64,000 nucleotides of DNA, taken from Zantedeschia hybrid cultivar. Its lineage: Eukaryota > Streptophyta > Magnoliopsida > Alismatales > Araceae. The stretch's first letter is position 1. Each line of letters begins with the position of its first letter. This document shows positions 47,039 through 59,470 of the stretch, piece after piece. The position numbers were made by a program, and so were the translations under genes. The notes beneath the pieces are model-generated. The model was not told the origin of the DNA. It did no database searches and worked only from the letters and a program-made list of their open reading frames with translations. The stretch is taken from assembly GCA_030544215.1 (NCBI GenBank), contig JARZZO010000002.1, forward strand, positions 58,410,650 to 58,474,649, in the 5' to 3' direction.

Positions 47039-47896
47039 TTGGCTAGGGCGGACACTTTATCAGAAAATGAGTTTTTTGATATATATAGCGGCGCCTAATC
47101 CAAGGGAGTGAATTAGTTAGGATTTGATAGTTGACCATGTCCTAAGTTGACTCGAGAATATTGCACGAATGAAATACTATAACTACGCAGTAATTGATGA
47201 CAGAAAGGTTCCTTGAGCGGACCTTCCAAGATCATGCGATGTTACTTGACACTCAACTTGATTGTAAATCTGACAGATTAATGTGTGATATTAATTTTGA
47301 TAATTAATTATTTAATATGAGATATCAAATTAATTAATTTAAGTCAATAAATAGTTACTGGACTTGATGGACTGAAAATCGAACTGATACTCGAGCCTAA
47401 AGGGTCACATGCACAAAAACTCTCAGTTGATAGTATATAAGTCGGTTGTTTATTAATTCAGAGATTTTTTATGAAAAATCGTTCGCGTTAATATAAATAT
47501 ATGCTGACAGAGAACCTTGGGCCAAAATCCAATTCCCTCTTTGCACGCCTCCCATCTCTCTGGTGCGCCCAACTAGGGGTGCCCCTTGCTGCCCCATCTA
47601 CGCCACATTCGCACCGTCACAGAAAAAGAATGCCAGCGAGCACGCTGAATTGAGTGAAAAAGCGAGGACAATCCATCAAAAAGAGGATAGTGTAGATACC
47701 ATTGGAGGCTGGACACTTGCTCGACTAGCGGCACCGCTCTGTCAGAACAACATGATTACATATTCGACTCTGCGCAAGGTGACGTCTGATCACCGAATTT
47801 GTTATTTCTTCTCAAAATAGATGAGAAACATGTGGCATAAAATATTTTAATCTATTATTTCCGTTGTGCTTTCGTCGTCCCGTCCAAATCCTTATA
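47039..47896 (+). repeat. Copia-D LTR, 3' part
   Basis: Matches the second half of the Copia LTRs ('ggcggac...' block onward) and ends just before a mutated primer site, TGGTATCAAAGTCAATTTCC, at 47898-47917. The first half is absent or replaced by the AT-rich island. Confidence 0.7.
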
Positions 47897-47917
47897 ATGG
47901 TATCAAAGTCAATTTCC

Positions 47918-48260
47918 CACTTTGATTTGTTTCGATCATCTAAACTAAATTTTTAAATGGATTCCATGTGAAAGATTCGATCTTTTTCATCTATACTTGT
48001 TCACGGTCAGGAATCTAGATAGATTATCCCCAACTTTTATGGAAAATTGTTTCGAAAATGATATTCGATTTTTTTTGGTTTTGTGTTCTTCACGTGCAGA
48101 GGGGGGCCACCAGCGTCCTGGCTTTGCCGGAGGCACCAGCAATGGCCGCCAATCACTGTCAACCGCTCCACAGAGTGGCCGGTGCCGCACGCCTCTTTCT
48201 CCTCTCTCCTTTCTTCATCAAATAAATCTCAAAATTATAATGAATTTATAAAAGCACCCC
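47918..48260 (+). other. Copia-D leader fragment
   Basis: Short leader after the primer site, with a small GC-rich part at 48095-48200. Ends where Athila-2 sequence begins. No gene. Confidence 0.55.
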
Positions 48261-48773
48261 TAAAAGAGCTAAAGGAAGGTAGGTGGCAAAAAGTACGCAC
48301 CTCCCCTCAGGCAATTCAAAGAGAGTGTCAAAAAGTACGCACTCTAAAAAGCAAAAGTACAATGAAATGAAAAAAAAAAAAAAAACGTCATGCTAAAAAG
48401 TCCATCGTACCAAAAATATGACCAAGTCATGAAAAGTGCTGAGTTGGGACGGAAACTGAAAAACGGTCCTCGCTGACTGATCGGGAAATCTTTTATTCTC
48501 TTCTCCTCCCTGAGTAGTCTTATCTAAAGGGTAATAAAGGCAAGAATATACCAGAAAGGTCGGAAACGAGTTCTAAGCGTGTCAATTTTCATGCACAATC
48601 ACCTGTCGTGAATCAAAATGTTGTGGGATATGAAAACTTTTAGCTTAACCAATCGGCTACCACTTAAATTGATTGTGAAGGATACTACAAATGAAGCATG
48701 ATAATTCACTGATTGTCCTAACTTTTCCTTATTTGCATTGCTAAGGGACTAGCAATGAGTAAGTTGGGGGGTG

Positions 48774-50978
48774 TGATAAAGTGTTAAATTGATCATTTAA
48801 AGGCAATCATATGCATCATACTCATGTTTTTATCTGCAAAATAACATGAAATGATAGATAATTGTGTACCAAGTCCAACGGTACCAATTTCGTCAAATTC
48901 TGACTTAAAAACATCGTCATTTCATGTAATTAAAGGAGTATAGCGCATTTGCAGTTTTTCGACAAAATCGAGACGAAATAAATAAATATGATGATATTTT
49001 TATGATAATGTGCTAATTTAAATTTATTTTATGTGAACAGGGCATGAAGGAAGCCGTGGTGCAATGGTTCAGACTTTGCGAGCTTGTGGGAGGTCCGAGG
49101 TTCAAATCTCAACAGAATTGTCTATCTTTTTGAAAAATAAAAGGGCGTAGGGACAAACGGGTAATTTGCTCCTCATATTAGGGTTACCTTAACCCTTTAC
49201 CAAGAAAATCCCAATTCTTAGCCGCCGCCCTTCCCTTCTTTCCTTCTTATTTATCTATTTCTATTTTCTCTCCCGTATTTCCAAAATTCTCCCACACCTC
49301 TCTTCGTTTCCCAGCCGGTTCCTTCTCCCTTTCCAAAAACTCTCCCACACGCTCTCTCTTTCTCTCTTCCCTCCCATATATTCTAACCTCCACAACCCTC
49401 TCTGGAGTGTTTTCGTTTTTTTCGGCAGATCCCTCTCCTTTTCCAACTCTCTCAAGCCGCAGCCCTCTCTTCCTCCCTCCGCAGCTCTCCCTCTGTTCTC
49501 TCTCTGGGACTCTCCCTCTTTCTCTTCCCACGCAACTCCCTCTTTCTCTCCCTCTCTCGGTTTTCTCTCCTTCTCTCCCTCTGTTTTCTCTCTCTCTTCT
49601 AAACCTGAACCAGCAAGCTCTCTCTCTCAGAGTCTCTCTCTCTTTCTCTCCAACCTTCACAGCTCCCTCTCTCGGACACCCCCACGCGCGGCAACGTTCG
49701 GTGAAGCCGCCGGCCTCCATCCACCTACTCCACCGGCGCACCAGCAGCGCAGCCATCCACGCCTTCCAGCCTGCGGCGAAGCACCAACCGGCAAGCTTCT
49801 CTATGTTGCCGGCAGCTTCTTCATCAACCTGTCCACGTAGCCGGTGAACCCCCAACGCCGGTCTCCATGCACTCCCAGCACACTAGCCTTCTCCATGCAT
49901 GCATGCGGTGAAGTCTGCACCAACAGCAACCGGTCTCCACCAGCACCAGCTCCACGCACCTGCCTCTCCACCAAGCCGGCATCCATGCGGCAGCACTCCA
50001 GCAGCAGCTTCACGGCCCATGCGTGAACCAGCCTGCATGCATGCGTTGAAGCCCGGCTTCCTCCTGCCCAGCAACTCTCCAGCACACCGGCTTCCTCCTG
50101 CTCGGTGAACCTCCAGTGCACCTCCACGTTTCAAGCACCCAACGCATAGCCAGCATCCCACCGCCCACGTCTGCTTCTTCCAGCACATGCCCGGCCAAGC
50201 AAGCAGCTTCTTACTCTCCTCCACGTGCTGTCCCAGGTGAAGCCAGCCTCCTCCTCAAGTTCAACGTCCATGCATGCTGGTGAACGCACACCAACCAGCA
50301 GTTCCAGCAAGCCTCTTCACCAGCACATGCAAGCAACCGACCAGCAGCTTCCAGATCCTCCTCCAGCGCCTGTTCCTGCTGAATCTGAAGCGCCGGTCCA
50401 CTGTGCCACCCTCCTTTCCCTCACTGGTCCAATGCGCCACAAGTCCCCCACAAAAGCTACAATGCTGTTCTTTTCCTTCCCCCTTTAGTTTAGAATTAGT
50501 TTAATTATTTAGGGTTAGCTAGTTGTTATTTAATACTTTGTTTATTTAGTTTAAGGTTATTAAACCATTAAATTTTGTAATTTGTTTCGTAATTTTTAGA
50601 TAATTAATAAGTTACACATAGTTAAATTTCAATGTCTTTGTTATAATTTTTTTAGTTGTGTTTATTTTTTTATATATGTGTTTGTGTTTAATTTCTGAAA
50701 AAGAAAAGAAAAAAAAAGATTTGTTTAATTTAAATAATTATAATTTTAGGTCACATTAGTTAATTTAATTCTAGTTTAAATAAGTAATTAGTTTACTTAA
50801 AGTCTCACTTATTTTTAGATTAACTAAATTCCAAAGTTTTCAAAATTAAAATTCTATCTCCCTGTGGATCGACTCGGACTCACCACTATTAATTTTCAAA
50901 ATCTGATTTGAGTGAGCCGGATAAATTTAGATTGAACGTTTTCATGAGTGTTTAACGACGCACAATTTGGAACGATCA
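48774..50978 (+). repeat. Athila-2 3' LTR
   Basis: 2205 bp. CT-rich at 49230-49680 and CAGC/CCAGCA-rich at 49700-50460, as in Athila-1 but with different detail. It contains a tRNA-like promoter pair at 49057-49109. Frames in the CT and CAGC parts are composition artefacts. Confidence 0.9.
49057..49109 (+). promoter_or_regulatory. tRNA-like Pol III A and B boxes in Athila-2 LTR
   Basis: TGGTGCAATGG (49057-49067) fits the A box and GGTTCAAATCT (49099-49109) the B box, with tRNA-like spacing. The homologous part of Athila-1 (8906-8975) lacks both. Either a tRNA-derived insertion or chance; no complete cloverleaf is seen. Confidence 0.4.
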
Positions 50979-52540
50979 GCATCCAGCCGGACCGCCAACG
51001 TCAACTTATCAAAATGCCTTTGGGCATGGCGGAAGCATTGTCGGACCTCAGCCTTATTATCCACCTGGCCCCGCTTATTCCAGGCAACAGGCTTATCATG
51101 TACCACCACCACCTCCTCCCTCCTCCTCCCCAAGTTGATCCGGCAACTCAAGCCCTGCTCGCTAAGATGGAACGCATGGACGAGCAGTTCGGCAATTTTC
51201 AGAAAATGATGGGAGTCAAGGCTGCGCTTGAGATCAATCTTCCAAGTCTGCCACCCTCAGAAATGCCAGTGTATAGGAAATACAATGCTACTGGTAACCC
51301 CTTCACCCACCTGAAGGAGTTCATGTACGAATCCTCCTTTTCGCAGAATGACAAAAGGTCGTTGGGATTCCTATTCAGAAGATCATTAGAGGGACCAGCC
51401 CTCGAGTGGTTCTTCTTGTTAGAACCGTTTGAGGTGAAGGATTATAGTATCGTATCAAGGAAATTCAGTCAACGATACTAGGACAGAGTCGCACCGTCTC
51501 TGTCCATAACTGATCTGGTTGTTGAGAAGATGAAGTTCGATGAGGACTTCATCGCAATCACTGATAGATGGAGGAGTATGACACAGAAAATTAAGGATCA
51601 TCTGTCTAAATCCGAATAGGTAAAAATGATGATCTCCAATGCCACCCTCCAGTACAAGCTGGTCCTTACATTGAACAATCTGACCAGCATGGTGGAACTC
51701 TATGAGAGGGGGCGTTACTACCAAAACACCTTCAAGGATGCTACATTCTCCAACATCTTTGATCCTCATCGACCCAGTAGACCTCCACCTCGGAAGCCTG
51801 CCATGCCAAATTCTTCTAGCATGGGTCCGACAACTGAGGGCATGCTCTCCCACGAGGAAGTCAGCATCATGAACAATAATCAGCCCCAATTCATGAGGAA
51901 CTAGCAACCACCACAGTATGCAGGGCAAAGGCCACTGAACCAGCAAGGTTACAGACCACCGAACCAGTAGTATCAACAGCCACAGCAGTAGTAGTACCAA
52001 CAGCCATAGCAGCAGTAGTACCAGCCTCCACAGTAACAGTACCAGCCGCACGCACCGCGGACACATCATAATGTACCTCCTCCAGGTGATTACAATCAGT
52101 AGAGGAAACCTTCAGGCCCGAAAAGGGCAGCATATCCAGCACTCCCAGAATCTCTATCGGACTTCTTTAATGCCCTGATGGCAGCCAATGCCTTAGTCTT
52201 GCCTAGAGAGAGAAGAGTCTGGCCCCAGAACGCCGATGCCTCTAGGTACTGCGTCTTTCATAGACAACCTGGGCATACGGTAGATGCCTGCTTCCAGTTC
52301 CGAGATTACATCCATAATCTCAACGAACAAGGAGGCATTGACTGGGAGGAGATGAGGAAATACATATCTGCCTTGAAGGCAAGAAGACCTCAGTAGCAAC
52401 AACAACAACATCAACAACAACAACAATCACAACATCAACAGCAACAGAGAGCGTCGGCCCATGCGGCCGCACCCCCGAATATGGGTATAGTACAAACTCC
52501 GCTGCCGGAGCATCAACACTAGAATCAGATTGCCCCCATC
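50979..52540 (+). pseudogene. gag: Tat-2 gag with twelve in-frame stops
   Basis: One frame (continuing that open at 50948) contains a Pro-rich start, the gag core (PVYRKYNATGNPFTHLKEFM, LFRRSLEGPALEWFFLL, VSRKFSQRY), a Gln/Pro-rich tract and the Tat zinc finger CVFHRQPGHTVDAC, then FRDYIHNLNEQGG. Twelve nonsense codons interrupt it (51479, 51617, 51902, 51968, 51989, 51992, 52007, 52016, 52034, 52100, 52394, 52520). Eleven are TAG and one TAA, many in poly-Gln context where CAG is expected. The frame is otherwise undisturbed, which is unusual for such an old copy. Confidence 0.85.
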
Positions 52541-53943
52541 TTGACGAATAGTCAGTCTAAGGGTAACCAAGGGCAGCAGTGGAAGGTAGAGGACTCTTCC
52601 TCTATTTATTCAACATGCCACATCCCAAGCACCGCCGAGCAACCGCCACACCGCATTTTCCGCATACCCAAACCGCAACCCATAACCATTAAACCCATTA
52701 CCCCCTCCATCACCACGCCTCCATCAAACAACCCTCCGCAAGCCAACTATACACCCCTCATGCCATATAAACCATTACTCTGCATACCATTCCCCACATC
52801 ACCTACCACAACCACTTACCCCAGTACCATACAACCATCCAAACCACTGCTCCGTATACCATTCCCCACTTCACCTGCACCAACCACTTGCCCCTCCACC
52901 ATCCAACCCTCTAAACCCTTCATCCACACCATGCCTCCACCAAACAACCCCACGCCATCACTCGTTTATCAATCCATCACCCTATCCAAACCACCCACCA
53001 AACCGACAGTGCTCAAATTATCACTTGGACCTTCCACTAACGAGCAACATACGATCCGGAGTGGGAGGATCTTCAACAAGGTCTTTCCTCAATCCACAGT
53101 CAGAGATGGCCTATCACAGCCGCCAGAGGAAGTGCAGAATGAAGAGCACCAGGCACTCAATATGACTTGTTTAAGCAATTAGACAGGACACCGGTACGAA
53201 TCTCCATGCTCGATTTGATCAAGAGATCCAAGACCCATCAGGAAGCTCCGATGGAGTACTTGCAGAAGGTAATGGTCAATGAAGACATGCCGGTGGAGAA
53301 GATCACTGCACTGTTAGTTCCTCAGGGGGATCAGCCCTCTATTTCATTTCATACTTCGGAACTAGCACCATCAGCAGCCAGAAGCATGGCTCTGAGCATT
53401 ACGGTCAACATCTGCAAGAAGGCCGTAGATGCATGCCTGGTTGACACAGGGGCTTCAATCAATGCTCTATCACCAAAGACCCTTGAACTGTGTGGTATAC
53501 CCAGGGAGAAATGGTTGCCTTCTCCAATTTCTATTACGGCCTATAACAATTCTACCCGTTCCCCTCTGGGAATGATCTATTTGAAGGTAGAGTTAGGCCC
53601 TGTTTGTCATACCAAGGTCGAATTTCACATCTTGAAAATCGACCCTCCTTTGAAGGGCATCCTTGGCCGTCCTTACATTAAGTCCCTTGAGACAATTCCC
53701 TCTACAAATCACCAATGCCTCAAATTTCCGTACAAGGAACGCATTATTAAAGTCACGAGCATGCCAATTCTTGCTACTGCTCATTCTCTGACCATCAGGC
53801 CGACCCCCTTACCTGGCCGACAACCTCTTTTGTCAGTATTACAGGTTTATTGTCCTGTGGCTGATCCTTTAAAAGACGTCACGCTTGTTCCTTATCCAAT
53901 TGATGTCATAAAGTGGGGGAAGTGCATGAGTACCCCTGGCTAG
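52541..53943 (+). pseudogene. Tat-2 gag-pol linker and aspartic protease
   Basis: The first part (52541-53160) is a Pro/Thr-rich linker with repeated PSKPLLRIPFPTSP-type units. One base change in phase near 53165 separates it from the protease frame (53167-53943). That frame begins with FKQLDRTPVRISMLDLIKRS and holds the active-site CLVDTGASINALS near 53435 and KGILGRPYIKSLE near 53650. The protease motifs look intact. The stop at 53941-53943 precedes the G-patch in the same frame. Confidence 0.85.
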
Positions 53944-54120
53944 AAAATTATGATGAAAGGTAGCTATCAGCCTGGAAGAGGTCTAGGCTCGCATCTGTAG
54001 GGCAGAACGACGATTGTTAAAGATAATAGAAGAGCATCTGGTAATGGCCTAGGCTATAGGCCAAGAAGAGTAAAGCATAACATCATCCAGCAACACAAAG
54101 ATGAAAATGGCTAGAAGATA
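53944..54120 (+). pseudogene. Tat-2 G-patch domain
   Basis: In phase with protease: YQPGRGLGSHL, TAG at 53998-54000, then GNGLGYRPRR. The glycine pattern is that of a G-patch, placed between protease and RT as in Tat-1. Confidence 0.7.
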
Positions 54121-55617
54121 TGGAAGGCAATGGCCACACCATGTAAAGAAAATCGGGATCCCCTGACCTGGACTTTGTCCACTCATTTTGTTAAAGGACC
54201 CGTGATCAATCATAATAACGACAACACGGTGATAATCACTTCCTATTTTGACCTTCATGATATATACGGAAGAGATTTGGCCAGACTGCTGACATACCAG
54301 TCCTTGAAGGCTCTGTAGCCAATAAAAAGGAGAAAATTCCAAGATCCAGAATGTGAATGGTACCAGTGGTTCGATCTGAGGGATCTGTACATAGCATTGA
54401 ACAGATTATTCCTTGACCCCTCGGAGCCGAAGTGGCCGCCACTAATAGACGAGTTGATAGATAGCCCTGGGGCTATATTTGATAAGAGAATTCTGCTGCA
54501 CGAAGAAATAGATGAAGGGGAACCAGATGACCCCTATGAAGCTGGTTACACTACTGATCTTCTCTGGAGAGGAACCTATCCCTCTCATATCTTCACCCTC
54601 CACACTCTATTCCGCACCCTACTCCTGACCCCGACTTGGTCGCGAGTCATCACTGAAGACATCCCACAGGCTCCGCCCATTATTGTTACTCTGTCCCCTC
54701 TCTCGATCTGGAGAGGATTTATGATCTAATTTGGGACATACTGTTGTATGATCCCCCAAATCCCTTGGCACTGATGCCGTTACCTTCACCAATTCATTCT
54801 CCCATTCATATCAATTCATGTTCTATGATAAATTCAAATAATTCCCAAAAAAAAAAATGTTAATATGGCAACTTCTCCTTTCCAAATCCTCATTGAGGAA
54901 ACCTCATACTTGTCCGACTGTACCCCATTACGGGGGTCGTTCGGGCAAGATTCTCTTCTAGATCTGCTTTGTCCCACCTATCGGGAGGATTCTCCCGTAT
55001 TCCCTCATGTACCTCATGATTTTCATCCTTCTTCGTCTTAATTAGGTCAGGATAGGGAGTTTAGTTGTAGGGAGTCTAGTTAGGTTGGTCAGGTTAAAAA
55101 ATTTAAGAAGTCTAAGGGTAGACAAATTCCAGATAGATACTTCCAAGATCTATCTTTAAGATGCCTTTCTTGTTCTCAGATCTCTCAACTGTTAGAAAAT
55201 CCCATTTAGATGCTAGAAGATTGTGAAGTTGATGAGTCGGTCAATGATGGATATAGGGTGTATGAATTGATACACGAGAAAGATCCCATTACAGAAGATG
55301 AGGAAGATGATGAGAATGCGGCTGAGGCGTATGCCAATGGAGTGAAAAGATTTGATGAACCCTCAGCTGCCATAGAAGAGCCTACCAAAGAGATTAATCT
55401 AGGAACTATAGACGAACCTAAGGTTATCCTCGTCAGTAAAAATCTTTCTTAAACAGATGAGAAGGCAGTGGTCCAAGTTCTCAAAGACTATCAGGACACT
55501 TTCGCCTGGAGTTATGAGGATATGCCAGGGTTAGACTCATCACTAGTGGAACATCGATTGATATTAAAGGATGGAGCTATCCCGGTTAAACAAAAGTTAA
55601 GGTGATTCCACCCATAA
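54121..55617 (+). pseudogene. Tat-2 linker between G-patch and RT
   Basis: Several open pieces without catalytic motifs: 54130-54729 (YQWFDLRDLYIALNRLFLDP and an acidic segment), a mostly closed stretch 54730-55205, then an acidic segment 55210-55452 (EDEEDDENAAEAY). 55453-55617 reads as the RT lead-in (FAWSYEDMPGLD) with TGA and TAA stops just before 55618. Confidence 0.6.
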
Positions 55618-56552
55618 ATGGCTTTGAAAATGAAGGAAGAGGTCGATAAACTACATAAAGCCAAATTTATTAGAGTTGTCCTCTATCCGCAATGGGTGGC
55701 CAACATAGTCCCGGTTATGAAAAAAGATGGGAAGGTCAGAATCTATATTGACTTTCGAGATCTGAACCGGGCATGTCCTAAAGATGATTTTCCACTGCCT
55801 CATAGTGATGTACTCATTGACAACACAGCTGGCTATGAAACATTGTCATTTATAGATGGATTCTCAGGATATAATCAAATTAAATTGGCAGAAAATGATC
55901 AAGAGAAAACGTCATTCACTACACCTTGGGGAACATATTGCTATGTCATTATGCCTTTTGGATTGAAGAACGCTGGAGCCACTTATCAAAGGGATATGAT
56001 AGCAATATTCCATGACATGATGCATATTGATTTAGAAGTGTATATGGATGATCTGTTAGTAAAGTCTAAGACTAGGGCTGAACATGCCAAAGTTTTGGCG
56101 AGAGTTCTGGAAAGATCAAGAGAATATCAGTTGAAGATGAATCCCAAGAAATGCGTATTCGGGGTATCGTCGGAAAAATTATTAGGATTTATTGTCAGTA
56201 AACGGGGCATTGAGATCGATCCCAATAAGGCAAAATATATCAGAGAAATGTCACCTCTCAAAAACTTGAAAGAGTTGAGAGGATTAATTGGGAGGTTGCA
56301 GTTTATTCGCCGATTTGTCTCCCAACATTCACAAAGGTGTAAGCCGTTTTACGAGCTTACCAAGTCGGGAGTCAAATTTGATTGGGACGATAAGTGTCAG
56401 GAGGCATTTGATGGATTGAAGACATACTTGGCAAGTCCTCCGGTCTTGAGGCCACCATCTCTGGACAAACCTTTGATTCTATGTATTTATGTCCTGGATG
56501 ATGCGGTGGGGGCTGTCTTAGCACAAGAAGATGAAGAAGGAAAGGAGAGGGT
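55618..56552 (+). pseudogene. pol: Tat-2 reverse transcriptase and start of RNase H
   Basis: Open frame of Ty3/Gypsy RT: VRIYIDFRDLNRACPKDDFPLP, FIDGFSGYNQI, TTPWGTYCYVIMPFGLKNAGATYQR and the catalytic VYMDDLLVKS. The tether region is GLIGRLQFIRRFVSQ. RNase H begins (AVGAVLAQEDEEGKERVV) and is cut at 56552 by the LTR of Copia-E; the few residues after that come from the LTR. Copies RNA into DNA in an intact element. Motifs are preserved but the gene is truncated and gag is full of stops. Confidence 0.9.
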
Positions 56553-58100
56553 TGTTAGTCTTAGGTGGCCTACAAGCCAATATGACTTTGTGATATTGTT
56601 CATTTATTAATATAATGGCATAATATTCATTGTGTGTAAATCGTATTAATTATCGTCTCATAATGAAGTCCGTGAATATGTGCGACAGTGATCAGATTAT
56701 GATGAGATCATACTAGTAAGACTGATCACTTAAACACATATTCTTAATTGTTCCTAGTTAGGGATATTCGATAAGGACATCGGATATCCGGTTAGACTAG
56801 TACAGATTACTCATGCTCATATGATGAAGGTGACTGATCTCATAGTCACTTGTGTGGAGACACTAAGGCGAATCTGTAGGTGCTCATTGGAGAATAAGTT
56901 CACTGAACTGATCCGACTTGATCGCTGGATGGTACTGTACCTCACTGTCCACCAGCTTGATTTTATTGTCGCAGTTGTGTGGATGGTCCTCGGACCTGAG
57001 ACATCAAGGACACCTTGTCGGTGGACTTCTGTGCTTTGACCTTGGTTTATGAATCTCTAACCACAGGATTCTAAACAGCCAAGGATTGGGTACAGCGGAA
57101 TACCGTCGAAGGGAATTGTGTGTCAATAAGGAATCATTCGCTCTCGGTACGATGAGAGAGAATGCTCTAGGAAGGATGCGCTAAAGTCCCTGGCCAGGGC
57201 GGACGATAATATCGGGAAAGGAGTGTTCCGATATTTATCAGCGGCATCCGATCCAAGTGAGTTAACTGGTTAGGGTTTGACAGCACGCCATACCCTGAGT
57301 TGACTCGAGAGCATTGTACGAATGAAGGATTATATCCATGCGGTAACTATCGGCGGAAAGGTTCCAAGAGTGGGTTACTTAAGCCCGATACCTTCCGGGT
57401 TCACGCGATGTTGCTTGGCACCCAACGTGATCGCAGGCCCGATCGAATTCGATGTGCGACATCAATTCGATTGATTAATTAATTAATAAAGAGTTATTAA
57501 TTGTTTAATAAAGCCAGTGAGGAGTCATTGGGCTATTAACCGGACTGGTTATTGGGCCTAGAGGGTCACACGCAAAGGATTCTCAAGGCGATGGATAAAT
57601 AAGTGGGTTTTATACAAACCAGGGGTTTTTATGAAAAATCGCGTGGCTAGTATAAAATATAGCGAACGGGCTGAGCAGGCTAAGCTGCTGCTAACCCTGG
57701 CCGCCCCCTCCTCTGTTTCTCTCACTCTCTGATGCCCTAGGCCAGATCTAGATCCCCGGATTTGCTCCGCCGCTTCTCCGACTCCCGTTCGACGGGAAAT
57801 CGTCCGCGCGTTGCGGCGATCGTTGCGGCGATCAGCAGAGGTTTCGTGGGTGCGAAGAACGAGGAACGTAAGGATATCCGTTGCGAGGAGGATCGCGTGG
57901 ACTCCGCTAGAGGTCGGACGCTTGCGCGGCTTAAGGTGTCGCACCGACGGAACCGAACGGTTGCGGATTCGAATCCGCACACAGTGAGATTCGATAATCC
58001 GATTATCGAAGTTTTAGTATTTTTTGAACGGGAATCGAATCTCCGTTTTTATTTTTATTTCCACTGCGCTGGAGATCCGGAGAAACCCGAGAACCCAACA
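56553..58100 (+). repeat. Copia-E 5' LTR
   Basis: 1548 bp, TGTTAG...CCAACA ends, with the same block order as the Copia-C LTR (AGGTGGCC near the start, an 'agggcggac' block, GGATTCGAATCCGC near the end). TATAAAATA at 57651-57659. Confidence 0.9.
57651..57659 (+). promoter_or_regulatory. TATA box of Copia-E LTR
   Basis: TATAAAATA at the same place as in the Copia-C LTRs. Confidence 0.6.
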
Positions 58101-58101
58101 G

Positions 58102-58121
58102 TGGTATCAGAGCCAGGTTCC
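58102..58121 (+). other. Primer-binding site (initiator tRNA-Met), Copia-E
   Basis: TGGTATCAGAGCCAGGTTCC, the canonical plant Copia site, one base after the LTR. Confidence 0.95.
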
Positions 58122-58899
58122 ACTGTTTCTCGTCCCGTTTCGGTCTTCGAAATTAATTTTTCATAGTATTATTCCATGCACAAATTCGATATTATTGTTG
58201 TATCCTTATTCATGTGATGAACACAGATTAAAAGGATTATTTTGATTGATTTTATTCTGCAATATTTGGATTTTAAATGTGGTTTTTCGTGTTCTTCATA
58301 TGATGAAGAACGGGGTTGTTAGTGACTTCGATCCGGTGTCCTCATGCGATGGGGTAGTGGCATGGAGTCCTGATATGACTAGGAATCTCCCGTTCACCAC
58401 CAGAGTAGAAAGGGAATCTGCTAATGGGCGGTCATCTTCTTCCTCCCCTATTTATAAGACATGAAAAACCATTTTTTTGGGGCTCGGTTTGGGGCTTCTT
58501 ATGCCTTCTCCGGCGACCCTACCGACGTTAGGCTCGCCGCCGGCACCGGGGGCATCGCCGGCCGTGGCCGGGCAACGCCGGGGGCCGGCCGGCAGCGGTG
58601 CCAGACCCCCCCCCCCCGTTGGCCGCCACCTGCAACCTGCCATCTGGGGTTAGGGTTTCGGGTGCTGGGTTGTTGTTGAAGAAGGGGTTGAACCATGTGG
58701 GGGGGCCCGTTCCCGAGCCGGTTGGACCGGCCCGGGCCGGGTCCGAGCCCTGACTCGACCAGGGCCCGAGCCCAGGGCTCAGCCTATGCGGCTAGGCCAA
58801 CTCCATTGTTTTTCCCCAATTTTAATCAATTTAATCTCCTATTGCCCATTTAAAATTAAATTAAAAATTTGATTTTTATTTTAAAAGGTTCAAAAGTGC

Positions 58900-59470
58900 T
58901 TTGAAATTTAATTGGGCTTATTAATGATTTTGAATCGTTATTAGATTAACAATTAGTTTTTAACAATTAGGGTTAATTATTAACTTAAGTGTTAATTTAA
59001 TAATTAACTTAAGTTGCCTAATTTTAAGAGTTAAAATTAGTGGTTAATAATTATTAATCAAATTGTTAGATTATTAGTTATTAACACATCTAATTGTTAA
59101 TTATTTAGAGTTAGTTATTAATTTAAGAGTTAAATTAATAATTAATTCTGATGACTAATTTAAATGTTAAATTAGTAGTCATTAATTAATTATTTTTAAT
59201 CATTAATTGAATAGTTGAATTAATGATAACTTAAATTATGTAATCTAAGAGTTAAATTAATTTGTTATTAATTAGTTAGTGTTAATTATTGGTTTAAGAG
59301 TCAAACTAATAATTAATATTAAATTGGCCAATCTAAGTGTTAGGTTAGTACTTAATAATTAATTATAGTTGATTATTAATTTAAGTGTTAAATTATTAAT
59401 TAACTTTGTTGGACTAGTCTAAGAGTTAGATTAGTTATTAATGATCTAATTGTTAGATTATTAATATGTT
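58900..59470. repeat. AT-rich degenerate tandem repeat
   Basis: Irregular units built from 'aagtgttaaattaataatta' and 'ctaattgttagatta' blocks. The Copia-B leader has a similar but different block at 40330-40930; Copia-C has only a few units (32780-32900). Confidence 0.7.

Larger units (their letters stand above)
48261..50978 (+). mobile_element. Athila-2, 3' end only
   Basis: Begins with sequence matching 17790 onward of Athila-1 (3' UTR), then polypurine tract AAGTTGGGGGGTG at 48761-48773 and a 2205-bp LTR (48774-50978). The 5' part is missing. The LTR ends keep the Athila-1 form (TGATAAAG ... ACGATCA) but the middle is diverged. Confidence 0.9.
50979..56552 (+). mobile_element. Tat-2 element body, truncated at both sides
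   Basis: Gag, protease, G-patch, acidic linker, RT and the start of RNase H, all on the plus strand. No LTR is visible: Athila-2 abuts on the left and Copia-E cuts RNase H on the right. It is a different family from Tat-1, but with the same gene order. Confidence 0.85.

Noticed and set aside
49247..50488. Long Arg/Glu-rich and Ser/Pro-rich frames on both strands
   Set aside because: Composition of the CT-rich and CAGC-rich parts of the Athila-2 LTR; same explanation as in Athila-1.
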